Positions 1 through 12,744 of a stretch of DNA of 64,000 nucleotides are shown one piece after another. Each line of letters starts with the position of its first letter. The stretch's first letter is position 1. Both the position numbers and the translations under genes were made by a program. The stretch is from the NCBI GenBank assembly GCA_035771175.1, contig JAYMFD010000635.1, positions 1 to 64,000 on the forward strand. Reading direction: 5' to 3'. Under the pieces are notes generated by a model that saw nothing but the letters and a program-made list of their open reading frames with translations, was not told the origin of the DNA and searched no databases. Origin of the DNA: Paratinospora sagittata. Its lineage: Eukaryota > Streptophyta > Magnoliopsida > Ranunculales > Menispermaceae.

Positions 1-545
1 AGGGAAAACAAAACAAAAACTCATAATTAACGTATCCCTTCTAAAATCACATTCTCACACAAATAATGACTTACTCAATCATTGTAAACACTTATATGGC
101 CTAAAAGATTACACCAAAAAGAATATTCACTTCTAAGAAGAACTTCAAGAGTGTAGAGTTCTCCAGAATTTCAACCCAACTCTGACCAAGCTCCACCACC
201 GCGACCTTTAGAACGTTTAATGTGGCTTTTTTTTCTGTGGACTTTGCCATTTTTTGCTCTTGTTCGACTTCAGTTCTTCATGGTTCTCTTTTGCATCTTC
301 TTATACATGTTTTCGTCATCCAAAACCATGATTAACACCTCTAAATACCTACAAAACAAAACAAATCAAATCAATAACACACTAAAATAATGAAGGGATC
401 AAATCATAAACTGACAAACCAAATTAATGCATAAAAACCCAAATTATCCTAAACTAACAATTGCATCAAAACTAACATAAACACATGAAACTAATGCATA
501 AAATGTCCTAAAACACATAGAACATTCTCTAAAACATATCTAAAT
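1..545. repeat. Partial long-type monomer at window start
   Basis: Position 1 aligns with position 596 of the next monomer, so about 50 bases of this copy lie outside the window. It is a long-type copy: the 18-bp AATTGCATC-containing segment is present near 461-478. It also carries GTGTAGAG after the conserved AGAACTTC and the GAAGGG variant near 392. The array evidently extends to the left of the window. Confidence 0.95.
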
Positions 546-3500
546 ATGCGACTATCAAATACCCCCAAACTTAGAACTCTGATCGTCCCGAGCAAAGGGA
601 AAACAAAACAAAAACTCCTAATTAATGTATCCCTTCTAAAATCACATTCTCACACAAATAATGACTTACTCAATCATTGTAAACACTTATATGGCCTAAA
701 AGATTACACCAAAAAGAATATTCACTTCTAAGAAGAACTTCAAGAGTGTAATGTTCTCCAGAATTTCAACCCAACTCTGACCAAGCTCCAGCACCGCGAC
801 CCTTAGAACGATTAATGTGGCTTTTTTTTTTCTGTGGACTTAGCCATTTTTTGCTCTTGTTCGACTTGAGTTCTTCATGCTTCTCTTTTGCATCTTCTTA
901 TACATGTTTTCGTCATCCAAAACCATGATTAACACATCTAAATACCTACAAAACAAAACAAATCAAATCAATAACACACTAAAATAATGAATGGATCAAA
1001 TCATAAACTGACAAACCAAATTAATGCATAAAAACCTAAATTATCCTAAACTAACATAAACACATGAAACTAATGCATAAAATGTCCTAAAACACGTAGA
1101 ACATTCTCTAAAACTTATCTAAATATGCAACTATCAAACACCTCCAAACTTAGAACTCTGATCGTCCCGAGCAAAGGGAAAACAAAACAAAAACTCATAA
1201 TTAACATATCCCTTCTAAAATCACATTCTCACACAAATAATGACTTACTCAATCATTGTAAACACTTATATGGCCTAAAAGATTACACCAAAAAGAATAT
1301 TCACTTCTAAGAAGAACTTCAAGAGTGTGGAGTTCTCCAGAATTTCAACCCAACTCTAACCAAGCTCCACCACCGCGACCTTTAGAACGTTTAATGTGGC
1401 TTTTTTTTCTGTGGACTTTGCCATTTTTTTGCTCTTGTTCGACTTCGATTCTTCATGCTTCTCTTTTGCATCTTCTTGTACATGTTTTCGTCATCCAAAA
1501 CCATGATTAACACATCTAAATACCTACAAAACAAAACAAATCAAATCAATAACACACTAAAATAATGAATGGATCAAATCATAAACTGACAAACCAAATT
1601 AATGCATAAAAACCTAAATTATCCTAAACTAACATAAACACATGAAACTAATGCATAAAATGTCCTAAAACACGTAGAACATTCTCTAAAACTTATCTAA
1701 ATATGCAACTATCAAATACCCCCAAACTTAGAACTCTGATCGTCCCGAGCAAAGGGAAAACAAAACAAAAACTCCTAATTAATGTATCCCTTCTAAAATC
1801 ACATTCTCACACAAATAATGACTTACTCAATCATTGTAAACACTTATATGGCCTAAAAGATTACACCAAAAAGAATATTCACTTCTAAGAAGAACTTCAA
1901 GAGTGTAATGTTCTCCAGAATTTCAACCCAACTCTGACCAAGCTCCACCACCGCGACCTTTAGAACGTTAAATGTGGCTTTTTTTTCTGTGGACTTTGCC
2001 ATTTTTTGCTCTTGTTCGACTTCAGTTCTTCATGCTTCTCTTTTGCATCTTCTTATACATGTTTTCGTCATCCAAAACCATGATTAACACCTCTAAATAC
2101 CTAAAAAACAAAACAAATCAAATCAATAACACACTAAAATAATGAAGGGATCAAATCATAAACTGACAAACCAAATTAATGCATAAAAACCCAAATTATC
2201 CTAAACTAACAATTGCATCAAAACTAACATAAACACATGAAACTAATGCATAAAATGTCCTAAAACACATAGAACATTCTCTAAAACATATCTAAATATG
2301 CAACTATCAAATACCCCCAAACTTAGAACTCTGATCGTCCCGAGCAAAGGGAAAACAAAACAAAAACTCCTAATTAACGTATCCCTTCTAAAATCACATT
2401 CTCACACAAATAATGACTTACTCAATCATTGTAAACACTTATATGGCCTAAAAGATTACACCAAAAAGAATATTCACTTCTAAGAAGAACTTCAAGAGTG
2501 TAAAGTTCTCCAGAATTTCAACCCAACTCTGACCAAGCTCCAGCACCGCGACCTTTAGAACGATTAATGTGGCTTTTTTTTTCTGTGGACTTAGCCATTT
2601 TTTGCTCTTGTTCGACTTGAGTTCTTCATGCTTCTCTTTTGCATCTTCTTATACATGTTTTCGTCATCCAAAACCATGATTAACACATCTAAATACCTAC
2701 AAAACAAAACAAATCAAATCAATAACACACTAAAATAATGAATGGATCAAATCATAAACTGACAAACCAAATTAATGCATAAAAACCTAAATTATCCTAA
2801 ACTAACATAAACACATGAAACTAATGCATAAAATGTCCTAAAACACGTAGAACATTCTCTAAAACTTATCTAAATATGCGACTATCAAATACCCCCAAAC
2901 TTAGAACTCTGATCGTCCCGAGCAAAGGGAAAACAAAACAAAAACTCCTAATTAATGTATCCCTTCTAAAATCACATTCTCACACAAATAATGACTTACT
3001 CAATCATTGTAAACACTTATATGGCCTAAAAGATTACACCAAAAAGAATATTCACTTCTAAGAAGAACTTCAAGAGTGTAATGTTCTCCAGAATTTCAAC
3101 CCAACTCTGACCAAGCTCCAGCACCGCGACCCTTAGAACGATTAATGTGGCTTTTTTTTTTCTGTGGACTTAGCCATTTTTTGCTCTTGTTCGACTTGAG
3201 TTCTTCATGCTTCTCTTTTGCATCTTCTTATACATGTTTTCGTCATCCAAAACCATGATTAACACATCTAAATACCTACAAAACAAAACAAATCAAATCA
3301 ATAACACACTAAAATAATGAATGGATCAAATCATAAACTGACAAACCAAATTAATGCATAAAAACCTAAATTATCCTAAACTAACATAAACACATGAAAC
3401 TAATGCATAAAATGTCCTAAAACACGTAGAACATTCTCTAAAACTTATCTAAATATGCAACTATCAAACACCTCCAAACTTAGAACTCTGATCGTCCCGA

Positions 3501-6361
3501 GCAAAGGGAAAACAAAACAAAAACTCATAATTAACATATCCCTTCTAAAATCACATTCTCACACAAATAATGACTTACTCAATCATTGTAAACACTTATA
3601 TGGCCTAAAAGATTACACCAAAAAGAATATTCACTTCTAAGAAGAACTTCAAGAGTGTGGAGTTCTCCAGAATTTCAACCCAACTCTAACCAAGCTCCAC
3701 CACCGCGACCTTTAGAACGTTTAATGTGGCTTTTTTTTCTTTGGACTTTGCCATTTTTTGCTCTTGTTCGACTTCGATTCTTCATGCTTCTCTTTTGCAT
3801 CTTCTTGTACATGTTTTCGTCATCCAAAACCATGATTAACACATCTAAATACCTACAAAACAAAACAAATCAAATCAATAACACACTAAAATAATGAATG
3901 GATCAAATCATAAACTGACAAACCAAATTAATGCATAAAAACCCAAATTATCGTAAACTAACATAAACACATGAAACTAGTGCATAAAATGTCCTAAAAC
4001 ACGTTGAACATTCTCTAAAACTTATCTAAATATGCAACTATCAAATACCCCCAAACTTAGAACTCTGATCGTCCCGAGCAAAGGGAAAACAAAACAAAAA
4101 CTCATAATTAACGTATCCCTTCTAAAATCACATTCTCACACAAATAATGACTTACTCAATCATTGTAAACACTTATATGGCCTAAAAGATTACACCAAAA
4201 ATAATATTCACTTCTAAGAAGAACTTCAAGAGTGTAGAGTTCTCCAGAATTTCAACCCAACTCTAACCAAGCTCCACCAGCGCGACCCTTAGAACGTTTA
4301 ATGTGCCTTTTTTTTTTCTGTTGACTTAGCCATTTTTTGCTCTTGTTCGACTTCGATTCTTCATGCTTCACTTTTGCATCTTCTTGTACATGTTTTCGTC
4401 ATCCAAAACCATGATTAACACATCTAAATACCTACAAAACAAAACAAATCAAATCAATAACACACTAAAATAATGAATGGATCTAATCATAAACTGACAA
4501 ACCAAATTAATGCATAAAAACCCAAATTACCGTAAGCTAACATAAACACATGAAACTAATGCATAAAATGTCCTAAAACACGTAGAACATTCTCTAAAAC
4601 ATATCTAAATATGCAACTATCAAATACCCCCAAACTTAGAACTCTGATCGTCCCGAGCAAAGGGAAAACAAAACAAAAACTCATAATTAACGTATCCCTT
4701 CTAAAATCACATTCTCACACAAATAATGACTTACTCAATCATTGTAAACACTTATATGGCCTAAAAGATTACACCAAAAAGAATATTCACTTCTAAGAAG
4801 AACTTCAAGAGTGTAAAGTTCTCCAGAATTTCAACCCAACTCTGACCAAGCTCCAGCACCGCGACCCTTAGAACGTTTAATGTGGCTTTTTTTTTGTGGA
4901 CTTAGCCATTTTTTGCTCTTGTTCGACTTCAGTTCTTCATGCTTCTCTTTTGCATCTTCTTATACATGTTTTCGTCATCCAAAACCATGATTAACACATC
5001 TAAATACCTACAAAACAAAACAAATCAAATCAATAACACACTAAAATAATGAAGGGATCAAATCATAAACTGACAAACCAAATTAATGCATAAAAACCCA
5101 AATTATCCTAAACTAACAATTGCATGAAAACTAACATAAACACATGAAACTAATGCATAAAATGTCCTAAAACACATAGAACATTCTCTAAAACTTATCT
5201 AAATATGCAACTATCAAATACCCCCAAACTTAGAACTCTGATCGTCCCGAGCAAAGGGAAAACAAAACAAAAACTCCTAATTAACGTATCCCTTCTAAAA
5301 TCACATTCTCACACAAATAATGACTTACTCAATCATTGTAAACACTTATATGGCCTAAAAGATTACACCAAAAAGAATATTCACTTCTAAGAAGAACTTC
5401 AAGAGTGTAAAGTTCTCCAGAATCTCAACCCAACTCTGACCAAGCTTCAGCACCGCGACCCTTAGAACGATTAATGTGGCTTTTTTTTTCTGTGGACTTA
5501 GCCATTTTTTGCTCTTGTTCGACTTGAGTTCTTCATGCTTCTCTTTTGCATCTTCTTATACATGTTTTCGTCATCCAAAAAAATGATTAACACATCTAAA
5601 TACCTACAAAACAAAACAAATCAAATCAATAACACACTAAAATAATGAATGGATCAAATCATAAACTGACAAACCAAATTAATGCATAAAAACCTAAATT
5701 ATCCTAAACTAACATAAACACATGAAACTAATGCATAAAATGTCCTAAAACACGTAGAACATTCTCTAAAACTTATCTAAATATGCAACTATCAAATACC
5801 CCCAAACTTAGAACTCTGATCGTCCCGAGCAAAGGGAAAACAAAACAAAAACTCCTAATTAATGTATCCCTTCTAAAATCACATTCTCACACAAATAATG
5901 ACTTACTCAATCATTGTAAACACTTATATGGCCAAAAAGATTACACCAAAAAGAATATTCACTTCTAAGAAGAACTTCAAGAGTGTAATGTTCTCCAGAA
6001 TTTCAACCCAACTCTGACCAAGCTCCAGCACCGCGACCCTTAGAACGATTAATGTGGCTTTTTTTTTTCTGTGGACTTAGCCATTTTTTGCTCTTGTTCG
6101 ACTTGAGTTCTTCATGCTTCTCTTTTGCATCTTCTTATACATGTTTTCGTCATCCAAAACCATGATTAACACATCTAAATACCTACAAAACAAAACAAAT
6201 CAAATCAATAACACACTAAAATAATGAATGGATCAAATCATAAACTGACAAACCAAATTAATGCATAAAAACCTAAATTATCCTAAACTAACATAAACAC
6301 ATGAAACTAATGCATAAAATGTCCTAAAACACGTAGAACATTCTCTAAAACTTATCTAAAT
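546..6361. repeat. Mixed monomer region, ten monomers, no single HOR
   Basis: Monomers start at 546, 1125, 1703, 2298, 2876, 3455, 4032, 4611, 5205 and 5783. Lengths are 579, 578, 595, 578, 579, 577, 579, 594, 578 and 579. Only 1703 and 4611 carry the 18-bp segment; the rest are short-type. A dimer is duplicated: 546 and 2876 uniquely share ATGCGACTATC instead of ATGCAACTATC. Each is followed by a copy (1125, 3455) with the ACACCTCCAAAC variant, at 2,330 bp spacing. The copy at 5205 has a local run of A replacing AACC near 5577-5583. The arrangement looks older and more rearranged than the regions to the right. Confidence 0.9.
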
Positions 6362-9300
6362 ATGCAACTATCAAACACCCCCAAACTTAGAACTCTGATC
6401 GTCCCGAGCAAAGGGAAAACAAAACAAAAACTCATAATTAACTTATCCCTTCTAAAATCACATTCTCACACAAATAATGACTTACTCAATCATTGTAAAC
6501 ACTTATATGGCCTAAAAGATTACACCAAAAAGAATATTCACTTCTAAGAAGAACTTCAAGAGTGTGGAGTTCTCCAGAATTTCAACCCAACTCTGACCAA
6601 GCTCCAGCACCGCGACCCTTAGAACGATTAATGTGGCTTTTTTTTTTTCTGTGGACTTAGCCATTTTTTGCTCTTGTTCGACTTGAGTTCTTCATGCTTC
6701 TCTTTTGCATCTTCTTATACATGTTTTCGTCATCCAAAACCATGATTAACACATCTAAATACCTACAAAACAAAACAAATCAAATCAATAACACACTAAA
6801 ATAATGAATGGATCAAATCATAAACTGACAAACCAAATTAATGCATAAAAACCTAAATTATCCTAAACTAACATAAACACATGAAACTAATGCATAAAAT
6901 GTCCTAAAACACGTAGAACATTCTCTAAAACTTATCTAAATATGCAACTATCAAACACCCCCAAACTTAGAACTCTGAACGTCCCGAGCAAAGGGAAAAC
7001 AAAACAAAAACTCATAATTAACATATCCCTTCTAAAATCACATTCTCACACAAATAATGACTTACTCAATCATTGTAAACACTTATATGGCCTAAAAGAT
7101 TACACCAAAAAGAATATTCACTTCTAAGACGAACTTCAAGAGTGTGGAGTTCTCCAGAATTTCAACCCAACTCTAACCAAGCTCCACCACCGCGACCTTT
7201 AGAACGTTTAATGTGGCTTTTTTTTCTGTGGACTTTGCCATTTTTTGCTCTTGTTCGACTTCGATTCTTCATGCTTCTCTTTTGCATCTTCTTGTACATG
7301 TTTTCGTCATCCAAAACCATGATTAACACATCTAAATACCTACAAAACAAAACAAATCAAATCAATAACACACTAAAATAATGAATGGATCAAATCATAA
7401 ACTGACAAACCAAATTAACGCATAAAAACCCAAATTATCGTAAACTAACATAAACACATGAAACTAGTGCATAAAATGTCCTAAAACACGTAGAACATTC
7501 TCTAAAACTTATCTAAATATGCAACTATCAAATACCCCCAAACTTAGAACTCTGATCGTCCCGAGCAAAGGGAAAACAAAACAAAAACTCCTAATTAACG
7601 TATCCCTTCTAAAATCACATTCTCACACAAATAATGACTTACTCAATCATTGTAAACACTTATATGGCCTAAAAGATTACACCAAAAAGAATATTCACTT
7701 CTAAGAAGAACTTCAAGAGTGTGGAGTTCTCCAGAATTTCAACCCAACTCTGACCAAGCTCCAGCACCGCGACCCTTAGAACGATTAATGTGGCTTTTTT
7801 TTTTTCTGTGGACTTAGCCATTTTTTGCTCTTGTTCGACTTGAGTTCTTCATGCTTCTCTTTTGCATCTTCTTATACATGTTTTCGTCATCCAAAACCAT
7901 GATTAACACATCTAAATACCTACAAAACAAAACAAATCAAATCAATAACACACTAAAATAATGAATGGATCAAATCATAAACTGACAAACCAAATTAATG
8001 CATAAAAACCTAAATTATCCTAAACTAACATAAACACATGAAACTAATGCATAAAATGTCCTAAAACACGTAGAACATTCTCTAAAACTTATCTAAATAT
8101 GCAACTATCAAACACCCCCAAACTTAGAACTCTGATCGTCCCGAGCAAAGGGAAAACAAAACAAAAACTCATAATTAACTTATCCCTTCTAAAATCACAT
8201 TCTCACACAAATAATGACTTACTCAATCATTGTAAACACTTATATGGCCTAAAAGATTACACCAAAAAGAATATTCACTTCTAAGAAGAACTTCAAGAGT
8301 GTGGAGTTCTCCAGAATTTCAACCCAACTCTGACCAAGCTCCAGCACCGCGACCCTTAGAACGATTAATGTGGCTTTTTTTTTCTGTGGACTTAGCCATT
8401 TTTTGCTCTTGTTCGACTTGAGTTCTTCATGCTTCTCTTTTGCATCTTCTTATACATGTTTTCGTCATCCAAAACCATGATTAACACATCTAAATACCTA
8501 CAAAACAAAACAAATCAAATCAATAACACACTAAAATAATGAATGGATCAAATCATAAACTGACAAACCAAATTAATGCATAAAAACCTAAATTATCCTA
8601 AACTAACATAAACACATGAAACTAATGCATAAAATGTCCTAAAACACGTAGAACATTCTCTAAAACTTATCTAAATATGCAACTATCAAACACCCCCAAA
8701 CTTAGAACTCTGAACGTCCCGAGCAAAGGGAAAACAAAACAAAAACTCATAATTAACATATCCCTTCTAAAATCACATTCTCACACAAATAATGACTTAC
8801 TCAATCATTGTAAACACTTATATGGCCTAAAAGATTACACCAAAAAGAATATTCACTTCTAAGAAGAACTTCAAGAGTGTGGAGTTCTCCAGAATTTCAA
8901 CCCAACTCTAACCAAGCTCCACCACCGCGACCTTTAGAACGTTTAATGTGGCTTTTTTTTCTGTGGACTTTGCCATTTTTTGCTCTTGTTCGACTTCGAT
9001 TCTTCATGCTTCTCTTTTGCATCTTCTTGTACATGTTTTCGTCATCCAAAACCATGATTAACACATCTAAATACCTACAAAACAAAACAAATCAAATCAA
9101 TAACACACTAAAATAATGAATGGATCAAATCATAAACTGACAAACCAAATTAACGCATAAAAACCCAAATTATCGTAAACTAACATAAACACATGAAACT
9201 AGTGCATAAAATGTCCTAAAACACGTAGAACATTCTCTAAAACTTATCTAAATATGCAACTATCAAATACCCCCAAACTTAGAACTCTGATCGTCCCGAG

Positions 9301-9832
9301 CAAAGGGAAAACAAAACAAAAACTCCTAATTAACGTATCCCTTCTAAAATCACATTCTCACACAAATAATGACTTACTCAATCATTGTAAACACTTATAT
9401 GGCCTAAAAGATTACACCAAAAAGAATATTCACTTCTAAGAAGAACTTCAAGAGTGTGGAGTTCTCCAGAATTTCAACCCAACTCTGACCAAGCTCCAGC
9501 ACCGCGACCCTTAGAACGATTAATGTGGCTTTTTTTTTTCTGTGGACTTAGCCATTTTTTGCTCTTGTTCGACTTGAGTTCTTCATGCTTCTCTTTTGCA
9601 TCTTCTTATACATGTTTTCGTCATCCAAAACCATGATTAACACATCTAAATACCTACAAAACAAAACAAATCAAATCAATAACACACTAAAATAATGAAT
9701 GGATCAAATCATAAACTGACAAACCAAATTAATGCATAAAAACCTAAATTATCCTAAACTAACATAAACACATGAAACTAATGCATAAAATGTCCTAAAA
9801 CACGTAGAACATTCTCTAAAACTTATCTAAAT
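6362..9832. repeat. Three-monomer higher-order repeat, ~1,735 bp period
   Basis: Monomers at 6362, 6942, 7519, 8099, 8677 and 9254 fall into three subtypes repeated in order. Subtype a (6362, 8099, continuing at 9833) has TTAACTTATCCC. Subtype b (6942, 8677, continuing at 10412) has CTGAACGTCCCG, TTAACGCATAAA and GAAACTAGTGC. The third (7519, 9254) has CTCCTAATTAACG. Spacing between equivalent copies is 1737, 1735, 1735 and 1734 bp; the differences are T-run length. All are short-type, without the 18-bp segment. The copy at 6942 carries a private TAAGACGAAC change near 7130. The pattern runs on into the pentamer region, where subtypes a and b are reused. Confidence 0.9.
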
Positions 9833-12744
9833 ATGCAACTATCAAACACCCCCAAACTTAGAACTCTGATCGTCCCGAGCAAAGGGAAAACAAAACAAAA
9901 ACTCATAATTAACTTATCCCTTCTAAAATCACATTCTCACACAAATAATGACTTACTCAATCATTGTAAACACTTATATGGCCTAAAAGATTACACCAAA
10001 AAGAATATTCACTTCTAAGAAGAACTTCAAGAGTGTGGAGTTCTCCAGAATTTCAACCCAACTCTGACCAAGCTCCAGCACCGCGACCCTTAGAACGATT
10101 AATGTGGCTTTTTTTTTTCTGTGGACTTAGCCATTTTTTGCTCTTGTTCGACTTGAGTTCTTCATGCTTCTCTTTTGCATCTTCTTATACATGTTTTCGT
10201 CATCCAAAACCATGATTAACACATCTAAATACCTACAAAACAAAACAAATCAAATCAATAACACACTAAAATAATGAATGGATCAAATCATAAACTGACA
10301 AACCAAATTAATGCATAAAAACCTAAATTATCCTAAACTAACATAAACACATGAAACTAATGCATAAAATGTCCTAAAACACGTAGAACATTCTCTAAAA
10401 CTTATCTAAATATGCAACTATCAAACACCCCCAAACTTAGAACTCTGAACGTCCCGAGCAAAGGGAAAACAAAACAAAAACTCATAATTAACATATCCCT
10501 TCTAAAATCACATTCTCACACAAATAATGACTTACTCAATCATTGTAAACACTTATATGGCCTAAAAGATTACACCAAAAAGAATATTAACTTCTAAGAA
10601 GAACTTCAAGAGTGTGGAGTTCTCCAGAATTTCAACCCAACTCTAACCAAGCTCCACCACCGCGACCTTTAGAACGTTTAATGTGGCTTTTTTTTCTGTG
10701 GACTTTGCCATTTTTTGCTCTTGTTCGACTTCGATTCTTCATGCTTCTCTTTTGCATCTTCTTGTACATGTTTTCGTCATCCAAAACCATGATTAACACA
10801 TCTAAATACCTACAAAACAAAACAAATCAAATCAATAACACACTAAAATAATGAATGGATCAAATCATAAACTGACAAACCAAATTAACGCATAAAAACC
10901 CAAATTATCGTAAACTAACATAAACACATGAAACTAGTGCATAAAATGTCCTAAAACACGTAGAACATTCTCTAAAACTTATCTAAATATGCAACTATCA
11001 AATACCCCCAAACTTAGAACTCTGATCGTCCCGAGCAAAGGGAAAACAAAACAAAAACTCATAATTAACGTATCCCTTCTAAAATCACATTCTCACACAA
11101 ATAATGACTTACTCAATCATTGTAAACACTTTTATGGCCTAAAAGATTACACCAAAAATAATATTCACTTCTAAGAAGAACTTCAAGAGTGTAGAGTTCT
11201 CCAGAATTTCAACCCAACTCTGACCAAGCTCCACCAGCGCGACCCTTAGAACGTTTAATGTGCCTTTTTTTTTTTCTGTTGACTTAGCCATTTTTTGCTC
11301 TTGTTCGACTTCGGTTCTTCATGCTTCTCTTTTGCATCTTCTTGTACATGTTTTCGTCATCCAAAACCATGATTAACACATCTAAATACCTACAAAACAA
11401 AACAACTCAAATCAATAACACACTAAAATAATGAATGGATCAAATCATAAACTGACAAACCAAATTAATGCATAAAAACCCAAATTACCGTAAGCTAACA
11501 TAAACACATGAAACTAATGCATAAAATGTCCTAAAACACGTAGAACATTCTCTAAAACATATCTAAATATGCAACTATCAAATACCCCCAAACTTAGAAC
11601 TCTGATCGTCCCGAGCAAAGGGAAAACAAAACAAAAACTCATAATTAACATATCCCTTCTAAAATCACATTCTCACACAAATAATGGCTTACTCAATCAT
11701 TGTAAACACTTATATGGCCTAAAAGATTACACCAAAAAGAATATTCACTTCTAAGAAGAACTTCAAGAGTGTAAAGTTCTCCAGAATTTCAACCCAACTC
11801 TGACCAAGCTCCAGCACCGCGACCCTTAGAACGATTAATGTGGCTTTTTTTTTTCTGTGGAATTAGCCATTTTTTGCTCTTGTTCGACTTCAGTTCTTCA
11901 TGCTTCTCTTTTGCATCTTCTTATACATGTTTTCGTCATCCAAAACCATGATTAACACATCTAAATACCTACAAAACAAAACAAATCAAATCAATAACAC
12001 ACTAAAATAATGAAGGGATCAAATCATAAACTGACAAACCAAATTAATGCATAAAAACCCAAATTATCCTAAACTAACAATTGCATCAAAACTAACATAA
12101 ACACATGAAACTAATGCATAAAATGTCCTAAAACACATAGAACATTCTCTAAAACATATCTAAATATGCAACTATCAAATACCCCCAAACTTAGAACTCT
12201 GATCGTCCCGAGCAAAGGGAAAACAAAACAAAAACTCATAATTAACGTATCCCTTCTAAAATCACATTCTCACACAAATAATGACTTACTCAATCATTGT
12301 AAACACTTATATGGCCTTAAAGATTACACCAAAAATAATATTCACTTCTAAGAAGAACTTCAAGAGTGTAGAGTTCTCCAGAATTTCAACCCAACTCTGA
12401 CCAAGCTCCACCAGCGCGACCCTTAGAACGTTTAATGTGCCTTTTTTTTTTCTGTTGACTTAGCCATTTTTTGCTCTTGTTCGACTTCGGTTCTTCATGC
12501 TTCTCTTTTGCATCTTCTTGTACATGTTTTCGTCATCCAAAACCATGATTAACACATCTAAATACCTACAAAACAAAACAACTCAAATCAATAACACACT
12601 AAAATAATGAATGGATCAAATCATAAACTGACAAACCAAATTAATGCATAAAAACCCAAATTACCGTAAGCTAACATAAACACATGAAACTAATGCATAA
12701 AATGTCCTAAAACACGTAGAACATTCTCTAAAACATATCTAAAT
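9833..12744. repeat. Five-monomer HOR unit, copy 1 (2,912 bp)
   Basis: Monomers start at 9833 (subtype a), 10412 (b, with AATATTAAC), 10989 (c, with AATAATATTC and GTGCC before the T-run, CTGTTGAC after it), 11569 (d, with TAATGGCTTAC and GTGGAATTAG) and 12166 (e, like c but with GGCCTTAAAG). Lengths are 579, 577, 580, 597 and 579. The d copy is the only long-type member. The c copy has a private CACTTTTATGG change. The same order a-b-c-d-e recurs at 20898 and 23809, which defines the pentamer. Confidence 0.88.

Noticed and set aside
546..731. 61-codon ATG-start reading frame repeated in nearly every monomer on the plus strand
   Set aside because: It is open simply because the monomers are near-identical. 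Variants between copies are mostly amino-acid changing (for example I to N, D to G, L to P), with no bias to silent sites. No promoter, no family resemblance and no longer frame is visible. It lies antisense to the presumed retroelement and spans its polypurine-like tract.
3675..3863. 62-codon minus-strand frame in some monomers, lysine/arginine rich
   Set aside because: It begins at TTG, not ATG, in what is clearly eukaryotic DNA. It is lost in most monomers by T-run or substitution differences. Its basic composition follows from the purine-rich LTR-like segment.
3655..3894. 79-codon and 60-codon plus-strand frames starting in GTGTGGAG copies
   Set aside because: They begin at GTG and depend on the GTGTGGAG variant and the exact T-run length. 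They switch reading frame between subtypes with one T more or less, so they are not maintained.
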